This document shows positions 1 through 9,900 of a stretch of DNA of 64,000 nucleotides, one piece after another. The notes under the pieces are model-generated. The model was not told the DNA's origin and ran no database searches. It saw only the letters and a list, made by a program, of their open reading frames with translations. The stretch covers positions 744,001 through 808,000 of the forward strand of contig CAWBRV010000003.1 in the NCBI GenBank assembly GCA_963791225.1. Direction: 5' to 3'. Each line of letters opens with the position of its first letter. Positions within the stretch are counted from its first letter, which is position 1. The DNA is from PALSA-612 sp963791225 (lineage in GTDB: Bacteria; Actinomycetota; Thermoleophilia; Gaiellales; Gaiellaceae). The position numbers and the translations under genes were made by a program.

Positions 1-546
1 GGAGCACACGAAGACGAAGGTCCCCGGCGGCAGCGAGCGCCGGACGTCGACGAGGTGGGCGAACGCGTCGTCGAGCGCGGCATCGTCGGCCGTGAACGGC
101 GAATCTGCCAGGTGCTGCTCGACGTGCTCGAGGCCCGCGCCTGCGCTCGGGGCGAGCCACGAGGCGGTTCGCGATCCCGACGCGTCGAGGTAGCCGACGA
201 GGCCGAGCTCGCCGAGCGCCGTCGACGAGACGAGCTTCCAGAGCGCCTGCAGGGCGGCGGGCTTGCTGAGCCAGGGCTCGGGGTAGAGGCCCATCGAGGG
301 CCGGCGGTCGGCCACCATCACGACTCGCGGTGCCTCGTCGGCAAAGTGCTCGCGGACGACGAACTCGGGTTCGGCCCGCGTCGAGGAGAGCCGCGCCGAA
401 GCCTTCCAGTCGATCGCAGCGAGGCTGTCGCCCCGGCGGTACGGACGCGAACCGGCCACGCTCGACCCGAGCCCTCGTCGCGACGCGCGGAGCCGGCCGA
501 ACGGGGAGCCGACCGGCCGCCAGCGAGGGACGAGGGGGAAGGTCAG
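1..546 (-). CDS. DUF58 family protein, cut by the window edge
   Basis: My translation of the minus strand gives a long open frame containing the DUF58 hallmark YRRGDSLAAIDWKASARL, followed by a von Willebrand-like stretch (PRVVMVADRRPSMGLYPEPW). DUF58 proteins are normally encoded beside MoxR ATPases and are thought to be cell-envelope or complex-assembly factors; here the pair is overlapping. The C-terminus lies outside the window. No ATG, GTG or TTG exists between the upstream in-frame stop and the conserved region, so the start is unresolved. A CTG at 546-544 overlapping the MoxR stop is the simplest candidate; otherwise an unseen indel has moved the true start. Confidence 0.8.
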   Translation of the reverse strand, partial: MTFPLVPRWRPVGSPFGRLRASRRGLGSSVAGSRPYRRGDSLAAIDWKASARLSSTRAEPEFVVREHFADEAPRVVMVADRRPSMGLYPEPWLSKPAALQALWKLVSSTALGELGLVGYLDASGSRTASWLAPSAGAGLEHVEQHLADSPFTADDAALDDAFAHLVDVRRSLPPGTFVFVCS

Positions 547-1580
547 CTCGGTCGAGACGACTCCTCATGCCCGGCTGCGAGCTCGGGGACGGGCGCGATC
601 TCGACGCAGCGCGTGGCCAGCGTCGCGAGCAGCTCGTCGCGCGGCGCGCCGCGTGTCTCGGCGAGGAACGCGGGTGCGAGCACGACTCGGTGGCCGAGCA
701 CGGGGGCGAAGAGTGCGAGCACGTCCTCGGGCCGGACGTAGCTCCGCCCGTGCAGGAGCGCCCAGGCACGCGCCGCGCGCTCGAGCGCGAGGCTGCCGCG
801 AACCGAGGCGCCGATCGTCACCTGCTCGAGCTGCCGGGTCGCTCGGACGAGATCGACGAGCCAGCGCACGATCAGCGGATCGACGTAGACGTCGTCGACT
901 GCGGCCTGGAGACGGCGCAGCTCGTGGACGCCGAGCGTCGGGCGCAACCGCTCGAGTGGATGGCCGCCGCGCTGGTCGCGGATCACGAGCAGCTCCTCCT
1001 CCGCCGAGGGATAGCCAAGCCGCGCCTTCAGGAAGAAACGGTCGAGCTGCGCCTCGGGGAGCGGGAAGACGCCCTCGAACTCGATCGGGTTCTCGGTCGC
1101 GAGCACGAGGAACGGCGCGGGCAGCTCGTGCGTCGTCCCGTCGACCGTGATCTGCCGCTCGGCCATCGCCTCGAGCAGCGCCGACTGCGTCTTCGGCATC
1201 GCGCGGTTGATCTCGTCCACCAGCACGACGTTCGCGAACACGGGGCCCGGCCTGAACTCGAAATCCCGCGTCTTCTGGTCGTAGACGGAGAGCCCCGTGA
1301 CGTCGCTCGGCTGCAGGTCGGGGGTGCACTGCACGCGGGAGAACGCGGCGTCCTCGAGGCATCGTGCGATCGCACGGGCGAGCACGGTCTTGCCGGTCCC
1401 GGGCACGTCCTCGAACAGCACGTGCCCCTCGCAGGCGAGCGCGGCGAGGACGAGCTTCAGCTCCTCACGCTTGCCGCGCAGAACCGTCTCGATCCCGGCG
1501 GTGAGCCGCTCGGCGATGCCGACTGCCGCGGCGAGCCGCTCCCCGCTCGCCGTGCTCACCCCGTCCGTGCCTACGTCCAT
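543..1580 (-). CDS. MoxR-family AAA+ ATPase
   Basis: A 345-residue MoxR-type ATPase. Walker A is EDVPGTGKT (Lys64), Walker B is VVLVDEIN (Asp122/Glu123), followed by the MoxR-typical NRAMPKTQSALLEAMAE and ATENPIEFEG segments and a C-terminal lid domain. MoxR proteins act as chaperone-like ATPases for assembly or metal insertion, usually with a DUF58/VWA partner, which is encoded immediately downstream with a one- to two-base overlap. An alternative GTG start eight codons in (VSTASGERL) is possible. No substrate can be inferred from the sequence. Confidence 0.93.
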   Translation of the reverse strand: MDVGTDGVSTASGERLAAAVGIAERLTAGIETVLRGKREELKLVLAALACEGHVLFEDVPGTGKTVLARAIARCLEDAAFSRVQCTPDLQPSDVTGLSVYDQKTRDFEFRPGPVFANVVLVDEINRAMPKTQSALLEAMAERQITVDGTTHELPAPFLVLATENPIEFEGVFPLPEAQLDRFFLKARLGYPSAEEELLVIRDQRGGHPLERLRPTLGVHELRRLQAAVDDVYVDPLIVRWLVDLVRATRQLEQVTIGASVRGSLALERAARAWALLHGRSYVRPEDVLALFAPVLGHRVVLAPAFLAETRGAPRDELLATLATRCVEIAPVPELAAGHEESSRPS

Positions 1581-1672
1581 CGCCCTGCAGTCTGCCGAGC
1601 TTCGAGCACCGATGGGTTGGACGAACGATCAGGACGTTGGTCTGTTCACCCCGGCCGGCCGGCCGACCACGC

Positions 1673-3070
1673 TCAGCTGACCAGGCGCCGGCTCCGCAGC
1701 CAGTCGCCGACGGCGGGAAAGAGCCCTGCGTTGAAGCCGCGCGACCGGGACAGGCTCGAGTAGAGGCCGTTCGGCAGGTCGATGAGCGCGTGCGTCATCG
1801 GCAGCACGACCCAGCTGAAGTCGTGCCCGGCCCGGATCGACGCGAGCCGCTCGACGCAGAGCTCCGTCGGGACGTTGCGGTCGTCGTCGCCGTAGACCCA
1901 GAAGACCGGGATCGAGAGCCTGCGCAGGAAGGGGAGAGGATCGAAGCCGAACGGTCCGAGCGCGCCCACCTGGGCCAGCATCTGTGCGCGCGTGCCGCTC
2001 GGCGCGCGTTGCTCGGCGCCCGCGAGCTGCGTGAAGTAGTCGGTCTCGCCTGCGCTCGTCGCCGGCCCGGCGAGCGGGATCGCCCAACGCACCGCGGTCT
2101 CACGCGCGGCGGCGACGGCGATCACCCAGCCGGCCTGGCTGTCGCCAAGCAGGCCCACTCGCTTGCGGTCGATCCGGGGCAGGCCGGCGAGGAAACGCAC
2201 CTGGGCCTGCGCATCCGCGCCCAGGGCGCTCATCGACGCGTCCGTCGCCGCTGTGCCCGGGAAGACGCCGCCCGATTCCCCGACGCCGCGCTTGTCGCCC
2301 GCGAGCACGGCGACGCCGATCGACTCGAGGTAGGCCGAGAACGTCTGGAACTCCTCGCGTCCCTGCGGTTCGGAGCCGTGCACCATCGCCGCGGCCGCGA
2401 AGGGGCCGGGTCCGTCCGGAACGGTCAGCGTCGCGGCCTGGCTACCGATCCGCACCTCGTGCTGGTGCATCCGCAGGCGGTCGTAGCGGGTGGAGACGCC
2501 GCCGTGGGTCCAGGTGAGGCCGTTCCGGTCGACCGCGAGGGCTCCGTCGCCGCTCGTGTCACCGAGGCGCGCGCCCACGGTCGTCAGCGCCGCGTTCAGC
2601 CCGTGGGTCGTTCCGTCCGGGAGCTCGACGAGCCAGGTCGGCAGGCCCTCGGCCTTGATGACCGCGACCGAGACACCGCCGCGACTGCGGTAGAGGCCGA
2701 GTGCCGAGAGCGTCGGAGAGCGGCCCGGCTCGAGGGTGAAGCTGCCGTGGAGCCGTCCCTGTGCCACCGTTCCGCTCAGCACTCGTCCCTTGCGCGCTCC
2801 GGCGAAGACGAGGTCGGCAGGCAGGCCGGGCAGGCGAAAGCGCACACGGGCACCGTTCGCGACGACGGCGACGTCGGTCGCCGAGGAATGCCCCGGCCCG
2901 AGCGCGACGGTCGCCTTCCCCCCGTGCAGCTCGACGGAGATCGCGACGGGCGCGGCCGCGGCGGGAAGGCGATAGCTCCCGGCCCACGAGACCGAGGTGG
3001 CGGCCGGCGCCTCCGGGGTGAGCCCGACCGCGAGCGCGCCGAGCAGCAGGGCGAGCGCGACGCGGGTCAC
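1673..3070 (-). CDS. Secreted alpha/beta hydrolase (S9/acyl-esterase-like)
   Basis: A 465-residue protein with an N-terminal signal peptide (hydrophobic residues 3-18, ending APAA) and a long N-terminal beta-rich region. The C-terminal alpha/beta-hydrolase domain has oxyanion-side motif HGSEPQGREE near 231, nucleophile elbow GDSQAG (Ser311), acid loop YGDDDRNVP, and catalytic His in PMTHALID. This layout matches bacterial secreted acyl hydrolases of the dienelactone-hydrolase/BAAT type; the substrate is unknown. Its start overlaps the upstream PadR-type gene by four bases (ATGA), so regulator and hydrolase form a two-gene operon. Confidence 0.85.
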   Translation of the reverse strand: MTRVALALLLGALAVGLTPEAPAATSVSWAGSYRLPAAAAPVAISVELHGGKATVALGPGHSSATDVAVVANGARVRFRLPGLPADLVFAGARKGRVLSGTVAQGRLHGSFTLEPGRSPTLSALGLYRSRGGVSVAVIKAEGLPTWLVELPDGTTHGLNAALTTVGARLGDTSGDGALAVDRNGLTWTHGGVSTRYDRLRMHQHEVRIGSQAATLTVPDGPGPFAAAAMVHGSEPQGREEFQTFSAYLESIGVAVLAGDKRGVGESGGVFPGTAATDASMSALGADAQAQVRFLAGLPRIDRKRVGLLGDSQAGWVIAVAAARETAVRWAIPLAGPATSAGETDYFTQLAGAEQRAPSGTRAQMLAQVGALGPFGFDPLPFLRRLSIPVFWVYGDDDRNVPTELCVERLASIRAGHDFSWVVLPMTHALIDLPNGLYSSLSRSRGFNAGLFPAVGDWLRSRRLVS

Positions 3071-3624
3071 TCGGGCCCGGCCTCCAGGTCGCGGGCGACC
3101 TGGTCGGCCCAGCGGAGCTCGAGCTCGGCCCGCTCGATCCCGTAGCGGAGCAGGCGGCGGTGGTACCAGTCGTGGCCGCGACCCGAGTTCGTCGGCTCGA
3201 TCGCGCGCAGCGTCGCCAGGCGCGCCTCCGTGTCGGAACGGAACTGCGCGACGTGGCCGAGGAGCGTCTCCGTGTCGGCCAGGCCGCCGACGAACAGCTT
3301 CAGGAAGAACGGGTCACGCGCTCCCGGTTCGACCGTCTCGAGCCAGGCGTCGAGCGAGCGGCGCCCGTCGGCACTGATGGAGTAGAGCTGCCGGTCGCGT
3401 CGATCCGGCCGGCCGTCCACGCGCCGCGAGGCGAGACCGTGGTCGACGAGCCGCGGGAGTACGGCGTACAGCCCGCTCCGCGCCGGCGACCAGACGTGCG
3501 CGATCGCCTGCTCGACCAGCTTGACGAGGTCGTACGCCGAGCGCTCGCCCTCGATCGCCAGCAGCGCCAGCACGGCGGCCTCGGTCGTCGTCAGGCGGGC
3601 AACGGAGATGTCGTTGGCGACCAT
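3067..3624 (-). CDS. PadR-family transcriptional regulator
   Basis: A 185-residue protein with an N-terminal PadR winged helix (LTTTEAAVLALLAIEGERSA, then SGLYAVLPRLVDHGLASRR) and a C-terminal helical dimerisation domain (Vir_act_alpha_C type). It is first in an operon with the secreted hydrolase. TAGACT lies seven bases before the ATG, suggesting a leaderless transcript. A palindromic/direct-repeat block just upstream (3641-3670) is a candidate autoregulatory operator. The effector is unknown; many PadR proteins sense phenolics or lipophilic drugs. Confidence 0.92.
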   Translation of the reverse strand: MVANDISVARLTTTEAAVLALLAIEGERSAYDLVKLVEQAIAHVWSPARSGLYAVLPRLVDHGLASRRVDGRPDRRDRQLYSISADGRRSLDAWLETVEPGARDPFFLKLFVGGLADTETLLGHVAQFRSDTEARLATLRAIEPTNSGRGHDWYHRRLLRYGIERAELELRWADQVARDLEAGPE

Positions 3625-3640
3625 GCCTGCGAGTCTAGTG

Positions 3641-3670
3641 CTCCATTATGGAGTAGTCCAGTTTGGAGTA
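3641..3670. promoter_or_regulatory. Candidate PadR operator in a divergent promoter
   Basis: CTCCAT-T-ATGGAG is a near-perfect palindrome at 3641-3653. Its right half recurs as a direct repeat, ATGGAGTA (3648-3655) and TTGGAGTA (3663-3670), 15 bases apart. The block sits between divergent genes starting at 3624 (minus) and 3716 (plus), upstream of the PadR -10-like box. PadR proteins bind dyads of comparable size. The match is to general PadR operator architecture, not to a known site. Confidence 0.5.
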
Positions 3671-3715
3671 ACAGTCATCTCGTCGATCTGACCATGGCTC
3701 TAGGATCCGGCCACC

Positions 3716-6475
3716 GTGAGGCGCGACCTTCCGTCGGGCACCGTCACGTTCCTGTTCACCGACATCGAGGGCTCGACGAGGCTGCTCGAAGCGCTCGGGG
3801 AGCACTACGGAGAGGCGCTCGAGGCACAGCGGCGGCTCCTGCGGCGCGCGTTCGCGGACGCCGGCGGGGTCGAGGTCGACACGCAGGGCGACGCCTTCTT
3901 CGTCGTGTTCCCGGCTGCAGGCGATGCGGTTCAGGCGGCGGCGGAGGCGCAGCGCGGCCTCGCGGAGCACGAGTGGCCCGAGAGCCTCCCCGTGCGAGTT
4001 CGCATGGGGCTGCACACGGGCGAGCCGATGCGGATCGCCGAGGGCTACGTGGGGCTGGACGTGCATCTCGGAGCCCGGATCTGCTCGTCGGCCCATGGTG
4101 GGCAGGTGCTCGTCTCCCGGGCGACGCGCGATCTCCTGGGCGATGTGCCCGGCGACGGTCTGACGCTCCTCGATCTCGGCAGCCACCGGCTAAAAGACCT
4201 CACGCTTGCTCAGAAGCTCTACCAGCTCGAGATCGAGGGCCTCGAGAACCGCTTCCCGGCGATCAGGACCCTCGAGAACCGGCCGACGAACCTTCCGACG
4301 CAGCCGACCCCGCTGATCGGCCGCGAGGCGGAGCTCGAGGCGGCGATGGCTCTGCTGCGCAAGGAGGACGTCCGAATGCTCACGCTCACGGGGCCGGGCG
4401 GCACGGGGAAGACGAGGCTAGGGTTGCAACTCGCCGCGGAGCTCCTCGATGACTTTCCCGACGGTGCCTTCTTCGTCAGCCTCGCGCCGATCTCCGATCC
4501 TGGGCTGGTAGTCGCGACCATCGCGCAGACGCTGGCGGTGCGGGAGCGCCCCGGCGAGACGCTCGGCGAGACGATGGCGGCCTACCTGGGGGAGCGAGAG
4601 CTCCTCCTGCTGTTGGACAATTTCGAGCAGGTTCTGCCCGCGGCGCCGGACGTGTCGGCGCTCCTCGCGGCAGCACCGGGCCTGAGGGTTCTCGTGACGA
4701 GCCGGGCGCCGCTCAGGATCGGTCCTGAGCGCGAGTTCGCCGTCCCGCCGCTCGGGCTGCCGGACCTGGCCGCGCTCCCGGAGCTCGAGGCCGTATCGCA
4801 GTACGAGGCGGTGGCGCTCTTCGTCGAGCGCGCCCGAGCGGTCAGGGCGGACTTCGCCGTCACAAACGAGAACGCGCCTGCGGTAGCAGAGATCTGCATC
4901 CGGCTCGACGGCCTGCCGTTGGCGATCGAGCTCGCCGCCGCCAGGATTCGCTCGCTGCCACCGAGAACGCTGCTCGAGCGTCTCGGCGACAGCCTCGCGT
5001 TGCTCACGCGTGGGCCGCTCGACGCTCCCGTCCGTCAGCAGACGCTGCGCGCCGCGATCGACTGGAGCTACGACTTGCTCGCCGAGAACGAGCAGCGACT
5101 CTTCGGCCGGCTTTCGGTGTTCCTTCGCAGCTTCGACCTCGAGGGGGCGGAAGCCCTTGCCGACGGGCAGATCGTCGTGATCGATGCGCTGGAGGCGCTC
5201 GTGGAGAACAGCCTCGTCCGGCAATCCGAAGACGCGGTCGGTGTCGCGCGGTACTTCATGCTGGAGACGATCCGAGAATATGCGGGCGAGCTGCTGGCGA
5301 CATCGCCGGATCTCGAGGCGGTGCGCAGGAGGCACGCGGAGCACGTCCTGTTGCTGGCCGAGAGGGCCAAGGCGGTCATGACGGGCAGAGACTTCTCCTT
5401 CCCGGGTGAGCCCGAGCATCGCATCCAGGAGGAGTTGCCGAACGTTCGTGTAGCGCTCGAGTGGGCGCTCGGCCGTGACCAGTCGTTTGCGCTTCACCTC
5501 GCGGTCACGGCGGCGTGGGCCTGGGCCCAGAGCGGTTCCTTTGCGGAGGGGCGCGCGTGGCTCTGGCGGACGCTGGAGGCGGCGGGGCATCCGGAGAGCG
5601 TCGACGCCGCCCGGGCTCTGTGGTGGATCGGCGTGCTGGCGTCGCAGGAGGGCGACTTCGGAGCTGCCAGGCAGTTCGAGGAGCAGGCGTTGGCGTTGTT
5701 CGAGCGGCACGGCGACGAGCACGGCGCGGCGATGGTTCTCTTGATGCTGGCATGGGCTGCCCATTCGACAGGCGAGGTGGAACGGGGTCGAAACCATCTC
5801 GCTGAGGCACGAGACCGGGCAGACCGGCTCGGGGACGACTTTCTTCGCGCCGAGGTGCTCGCCGTCGAGTCGCAGGTGGAGACGCGGGCGGGTGACTACG
5901 ATCGGGCGCAGGTGGCTCTCGACGAGGCGCTGGCTCTCTTGCGCAGGTTGGGAGCGCCCCGGCGCACCTGGATGTATCAGCTGATCAACGTCGGCTGGAT
6001 CGCGTTGCACCGGCACGACTTCGGCCGTGCGCGGGAGGCGCTCGAGGAGTATCTGGCGGAGGAGTCGTGGAAGAACCCGGTCGGCATTGCCAACGCCGAG
6101 GCCAACCTCGCCGCGGTTGCGATCTGCGAGGGCGATCGCGACGAGGCCGACCGGCGCTTCCGGCAGGCGCTCGTCCACGCACGTGAACCGCGGGCGCGGC
6201 CCACGATCGCCTCCGCGCTGTTCGGACTCGCCGCCGTCGCGGCCATGGACGGCGACGCCGAGCGGGCCGTTCGGCTCCACGGTGCCGCCGACGGCCTGAT
6301 GAAGGCGATGGAAGCGCCACTCTGGGGGCTGGATCAGCTCATCGTCGAGCAGTACGTGGATCCGGCAGGCGAGGGACTCCCGCAGGACGTCCGAGAACGA
6401 ACCCTGAAGGAAGGCGCTGCGATGAGCCTCGACGAGGCCGTCGCGTACACGCTCGACGAAGCGCCGAGTCCGTAG
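3716..6475 (+). CDS. Cyclase-homology/AAA ATPase/TPR signalling protein
   Basis: A 919-residue regulator starting at GTG 3716, with TAGGAT nine bases upstream. N-terminal class III cyclase homology domain (about 1-165): the metal Asp is in FLFTDIEGSTRL and a second in TQGDAFFVVF. The ATP-selecting Lys position reads T (EVDTQGD) and the transition-state Asn position reads His (DVHLGARI), so activity is doubtful. Next an NB-ARC/STAND-like ATPase: Walker A LTGPGGTGKTRLG, Walker B LLLLLDNFEQ, and GLPLAIELAAARIR. The C-terminal third (about 560-919) is TPR-like helical repeats. There is no HTH; the input signal is unknown. Confidence 0.88.
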   Translation: MRRDLPSGTVTFLFTDIEGSTRLLEALGEHYGEALEAQRRLLRRAFADAGGVEVDTQGDAFFVVFPAAGDAVQAAAEAQRGLAEHEWPESLPVRVRMGLHTGEPMRIAEGYVGLDVHLGARICSSAHGGQVLVSRATRDLLGDVPGDGLTLLDLGSHRLKDLTLAQKLYQLEIEGLENRFPAIRTLENRPTNLPTQPTPLIGREAELEAAMALLRKEDVRMLTLTGPGGTGKTRLGLQLAAELLDDFPDGAFFVSLAPISDPGLVVATIAQTLAVRERPGETLGETMAAYLGERELLLLLDNFEQVLPAAPDVSALLAAAPGLRVLVTSRAPLRIGPEREFAVPPLGLPDLAALPELEAVSQYEAVALFVERARAVRADFAVTNENAPAVAEICIRLDGLPLAIELAAARIRSLPPRTLLERLGDSLALLTRGPLDAPVRQQTLRAAIDWSYDLLAENEQRLFGRLSVFLRSFDLEGAEALADGQIVVIDALEALVENSLVRQSEDAVGVARYFMLETIREYAGELLATSPDLEAVRRRHAEHVLLLAERAKAVMTGRDFSFPGEPEHRIQEELPNVRVALEWALGRDQSFALHLAVTAAWAWAQSGSFAEGRAWLWRTLEAAGHPESVDAARALWWIGVLASQEGDFGAARQFEEQALALFERHGDEHGAAMVLLMLAWAAHSTGEVERGRNHLAEARDRADRLGDDFLRAEVLAVESQVETRAGDYDRAQVALDEALALLRRLGAPRRTWMYQLINVGWIALHRHDFGRAREALEEYLAEESWKNPVGIANAEANLAAVAICEGDRDEADRRFRQALVHAREPRARPTIASALFGLAAVAAMDGDAERAVRLHGAADGLMKAMEAPLWGLDQLIVEQYVDPAGEGLPQDVRERTLKEGAAMSLDEAVAYTLDEAPSP

Positions 6476-6484
6476 GATCCGGGT

Positions 6485-6877
6485 ATGGCCAGATACCTGC
6501 ACACCATGGTCCGGATCACCGATCCGGCGAAGAGCCGGGCGTTCTACGAGGCGCTCGGATTCGAGTTCACCAGCGAGATGGACATCGTCCGCAACGACGC
6601 CCTCGAGGCGACCAACTACTTCTTCTCGATCGGCGACGCCGAGAACGTGCTCGAGCTGACCTTCAACCACGACGGACGCACGTACGAGCTCGGCACCGGC
6701 TACGGCCACATCGCGATCGGCGTCGACGACATGGACGGGACCCTTGCGGCCCTGGCCGGGCAGGGCATCGAGCCCGAGCGGCCGCCGTACTCGCTCCGCG
6801 AGGGCGGCTCGCGCCTCTGCTTCGTCCGCGACCCGGACGACTACAGGATCGAGCTGATCGAGACCCGGAGCGGCTGA
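6485..6877 (+). CDS. gloA: Lactoylglutathione lyase-like glyoxalase I
   Basis: A 130-residue vicinal-oxygen-chelate protein with the glyoxalase I metal ligands in the expected order: His in YLHTMVRI, Glu in NVLELTFNH, His in GYGHIAIGV, Glu in YRIELIET. The ligand pattern fits a Ni/Co-type bacterial glyoxalase acting on the hemithioacetal of methylglyoxal; in an actinobacterium the thiol may not be glutathione. TAGGAT overlapping the upstream stop codon lies six bases before the ATG, so it probably has its own leaderless promoter despite tight spacing. Confidence 0.88.
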   Translation: MARYLHTMVRITDPAKSRAFYEALGFEFTSEMDIVRNDALEATNYFFSIGDAENVLELTFNHDGRTYELGTGYGHIAIGVDDMDGTLAALAGQGIEPERPPYSLREGGSRLCFVRDPDDYRIELIETRSG

Positions 6878-6985
6878 GCAGCCGGGCAGCCACGCCCGCT
6901 CCCGCGAGAGCGCCGGGGTTCGGCGGTCGGAACGCCGGAAGCGGGCTCCTTGGCGGCGGCTGTCGCGCAACCTAGACTCGGGCCG

Positions 6986-9900
6986 ATGGTGGCCTGCCCT
7001 GCATGCGGCAAGGAGCTCTCGGGCGACTTTCTGTTCTGCCCGTTCTGTGGCGCCGCCGTCACCGGCGCGTCATCGGCCCCCGTGCACGAGCAGCGCAAGG
7101 TCGTGACCGTGCTGTTCTGCGACGTCACGGGGTCGACGGCGCTCGGCGAGCGCCTCGATCCGGAGTCGCTTCGGCGGGTGATGGCGCGGTATTTCGAGGT
7201 GATGAAGCAGTCGATCGAGCGGCACGGGGGCACCGTCGAGAAGTTCATCGGAGACGCGGTGATGGCCGTCTTCGGAGTCCCGGTCTCGCACGAGGACGAT
7301 GCTCTGCGAGCAGTGCGGGCGGCGTGGGACATGCGTGAGGCTCTGGCCGATTTGAACGACGAGCTCATCCGTGACTACGGAACGAGGCTCGACGCCCGGA
7401 TAGGCGTGAATACGGGCGAGGTGGTCACGGGCACCGAGGAGCGGCTCGCCACCGGCGACGCCGTGAACGTCGCGGCACGGCTCGAGCAAGCCGCGCCTCC
7501 GGGGGAGGTGCTGCTCGGCGAGCAGACGCTGCGGCTCCTCCTCGACGCGGTCGACGTCGAAGAGCTTCCGCCGCTCGAGGTGAAGGGAAAGCGAGAGCCG
7601 CTGTCCACGTTCCGGCTCGTTGCGATCCGGCCGGATGCAGAAGCGACGGGCCGTCGCCCGGACGCCCCCATGGTCGGCCGGGCTCGGGAGCTCGAACGGT
7701 TGCGAGGTGCCTATTCCCAGGCGGTTGGCGATCGCTCCTGCCAGCTGTTCACCATCCTCGGCGTCGCGGGTGTCGGCAAGTCGCGTCTGGCATTCGAGTT
7801 CCTGTCGTCGCTCGACGAGTCCTCCACCGTACGGGGGCGCTGTCTCTCCTACGGCGAGGGCATCACCTACTGGCCCGTGGTCGAGGTGGTCAAACAGCTC
7901 GAACCTCGTCTGCCCGACCTGGTCGACGACAGCTTCGCCCTGTCCCTGCTGAGGAGCCTCCTCGGCGACGAGGAAACATCCAGCTCGACGGAGGAGATCG
8001 CCCGGGCGGTTCGCAAGCTGCTCGAGGCGGCCGCTCAGGAGGCGCCGCTCGTGTGCGTCTTCGACGACATCCATTGGGGCGAGGGAGCGTTCCTGGACCT
8101 GATCGAGCACATCGCCGACCTGAGCAGGGATGCTCCGATCCTCCTCCTCTGCATGGCCCGGCCCGAGCATCTCGACCGCCGTCCGGGCTGGGCCGGAGGC
8201 AAGTTGAACGCGACGACGGTCCTGCTAGAACCGCTCGACGCAGGCGACACCGACCTGCTCGTCGACGAGCTCCTGGCCGGGGAGGCGATCGACGAGAAGC
8301 TCCGAGCCGGTATTCGCGAGGCGGCCGAGGGGAACCCGTTCTTCTGCGAGCAGATCGTGGCGCTCGTGCAGGCCTCAGGCGATACAGACGTCGTGGTGCC
8401 GCCGACGATCCAGGCTCTGCTCGCGGCTCGGCTCGACCAGCTCGATCCATCCGAGCGGGAGGTGCTCGAACGGGGCGCGATCGAGGGCCGGGTCTTCCAT
8501 CGCGGCGCCGTGCAGGCTCTCGCTCCGGCAGCGACCCAGGTGGGAGGAGGTCTGACGTCGCTCGTGCGCAAAGAGCTCGTTCGCCCCACTCGAGCTCAGG
8601 TCCCGGGGGAGGACGCCTACCGATTCCGCCATCTCCTGATTCGCGACGCCACCTACGACGCGCTGCCGAAAGCCGTGCGCGCAGCTCTGCACGAGCGTTT
8701 CTCGGACTGGCTCGAGGAACACGGAACCGAACTCGTCGAGCTGGACGAGATCCTCGCCTACCACCTCGAGCAGGCGCATCGCTACCTGGCTGAGCTCGGT
8801 CCGCTCGACGACCACGCCCGAGAACTCGCGAGCCGGGCGGCCAGGCGACTCGTTCGCAGCGGCCGTCGCGCGTTCGACCGGGGCGACATGCGAGCCGCGG
8901 CTGGATTGCTGACACGCGCCGGCGCTCTCTTGTCCCCCCGGGAACCCGACCGCCCGGCCGTTCGGGCAATGCTCGCCTCGGCACTGATCCAGATCGGTGA
9001 GCTCGACCGTGCCGATGAGATGCTCGTCGAGGTGATCGACGCAGCCTCTGCGGCGCAGGACGCGCCGACGGAGGCGCGTGCCCGGCTCGAGCTCATCGTC
9101 CTGCGCCTGCAGACCGCCCCCGAACTGGACGACCGGGACGCCCTGAGCGAGGTGGAGCTCGTCGTCGAGACGTTCGAGCGCCTCGGCGACGAGGAAGGGC
9201 TTGCCATGGCTCTGCAGAACGTGGGCAAGCTCCACATGTGGCTCGGACGCTGCGAAGAAGGAGCGGCCGTCCTCGAGCGTGCGCTCGGGCACGCGAGAGC
9301 GGCCGGGAGTCGGATCCAGGAGATCTACTGCCTGATGTGGCTCGGGCTCGCGCTCGTGTCCGGCCCCCGGCCGGCGGACGAGGCGATTCGCCTCTGCGAG
9401 GAGATCTGCACGGCGGAGCCCGGGAGTGCCGCTGAGGCGACCGTGCGCACCAGCATGGGCCTGCTCGAGGCGGGCCGAGGCCAGTTCGAGCGCGCGCAGG
9501 CCGCGTGTACCGCCGGCCGCGGGCTCATGCGCGAGCTCGGACTCACTCTCGACTGGGCGGGATCGACCATGTTCGTGGGACGGGCGCATCGGGTCGCGGG
9601 CGATTTCGTCGAATCCGAGCGCGTCTTGCGCGAAGGCTACGACGAGCTCCGGCGGATCGGCGAGACGGGCTACCTCTCGACCGTGGCGGGGGAGCTCGGC
9701 CTGACACTCGCTCTGATGGGGCGTCTCGACGAGGCGCAGCGATTCAGCGAGGAAAGCGAGGCCGCTGCCGGGCGATGGGACATCGAGTCGCAGGCGCTCT
9801 GGCGCGATGCCCGGGCGCGCGTGTTCGCAGAGCGTGGCGACAACGAGCAGGCGGAGCGACTGGCGCGCGAAAGCGTCGCGCTGAGCAGACCGACGGACTT

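Noticed and set aside
4418..6970. 850-codon minus-strand frame opposite the cyclase/ATPase gene
   Set aside because: No recognisable domain, low-complexity charged composition, and exact overlap with a well-supported plus-strand gene.
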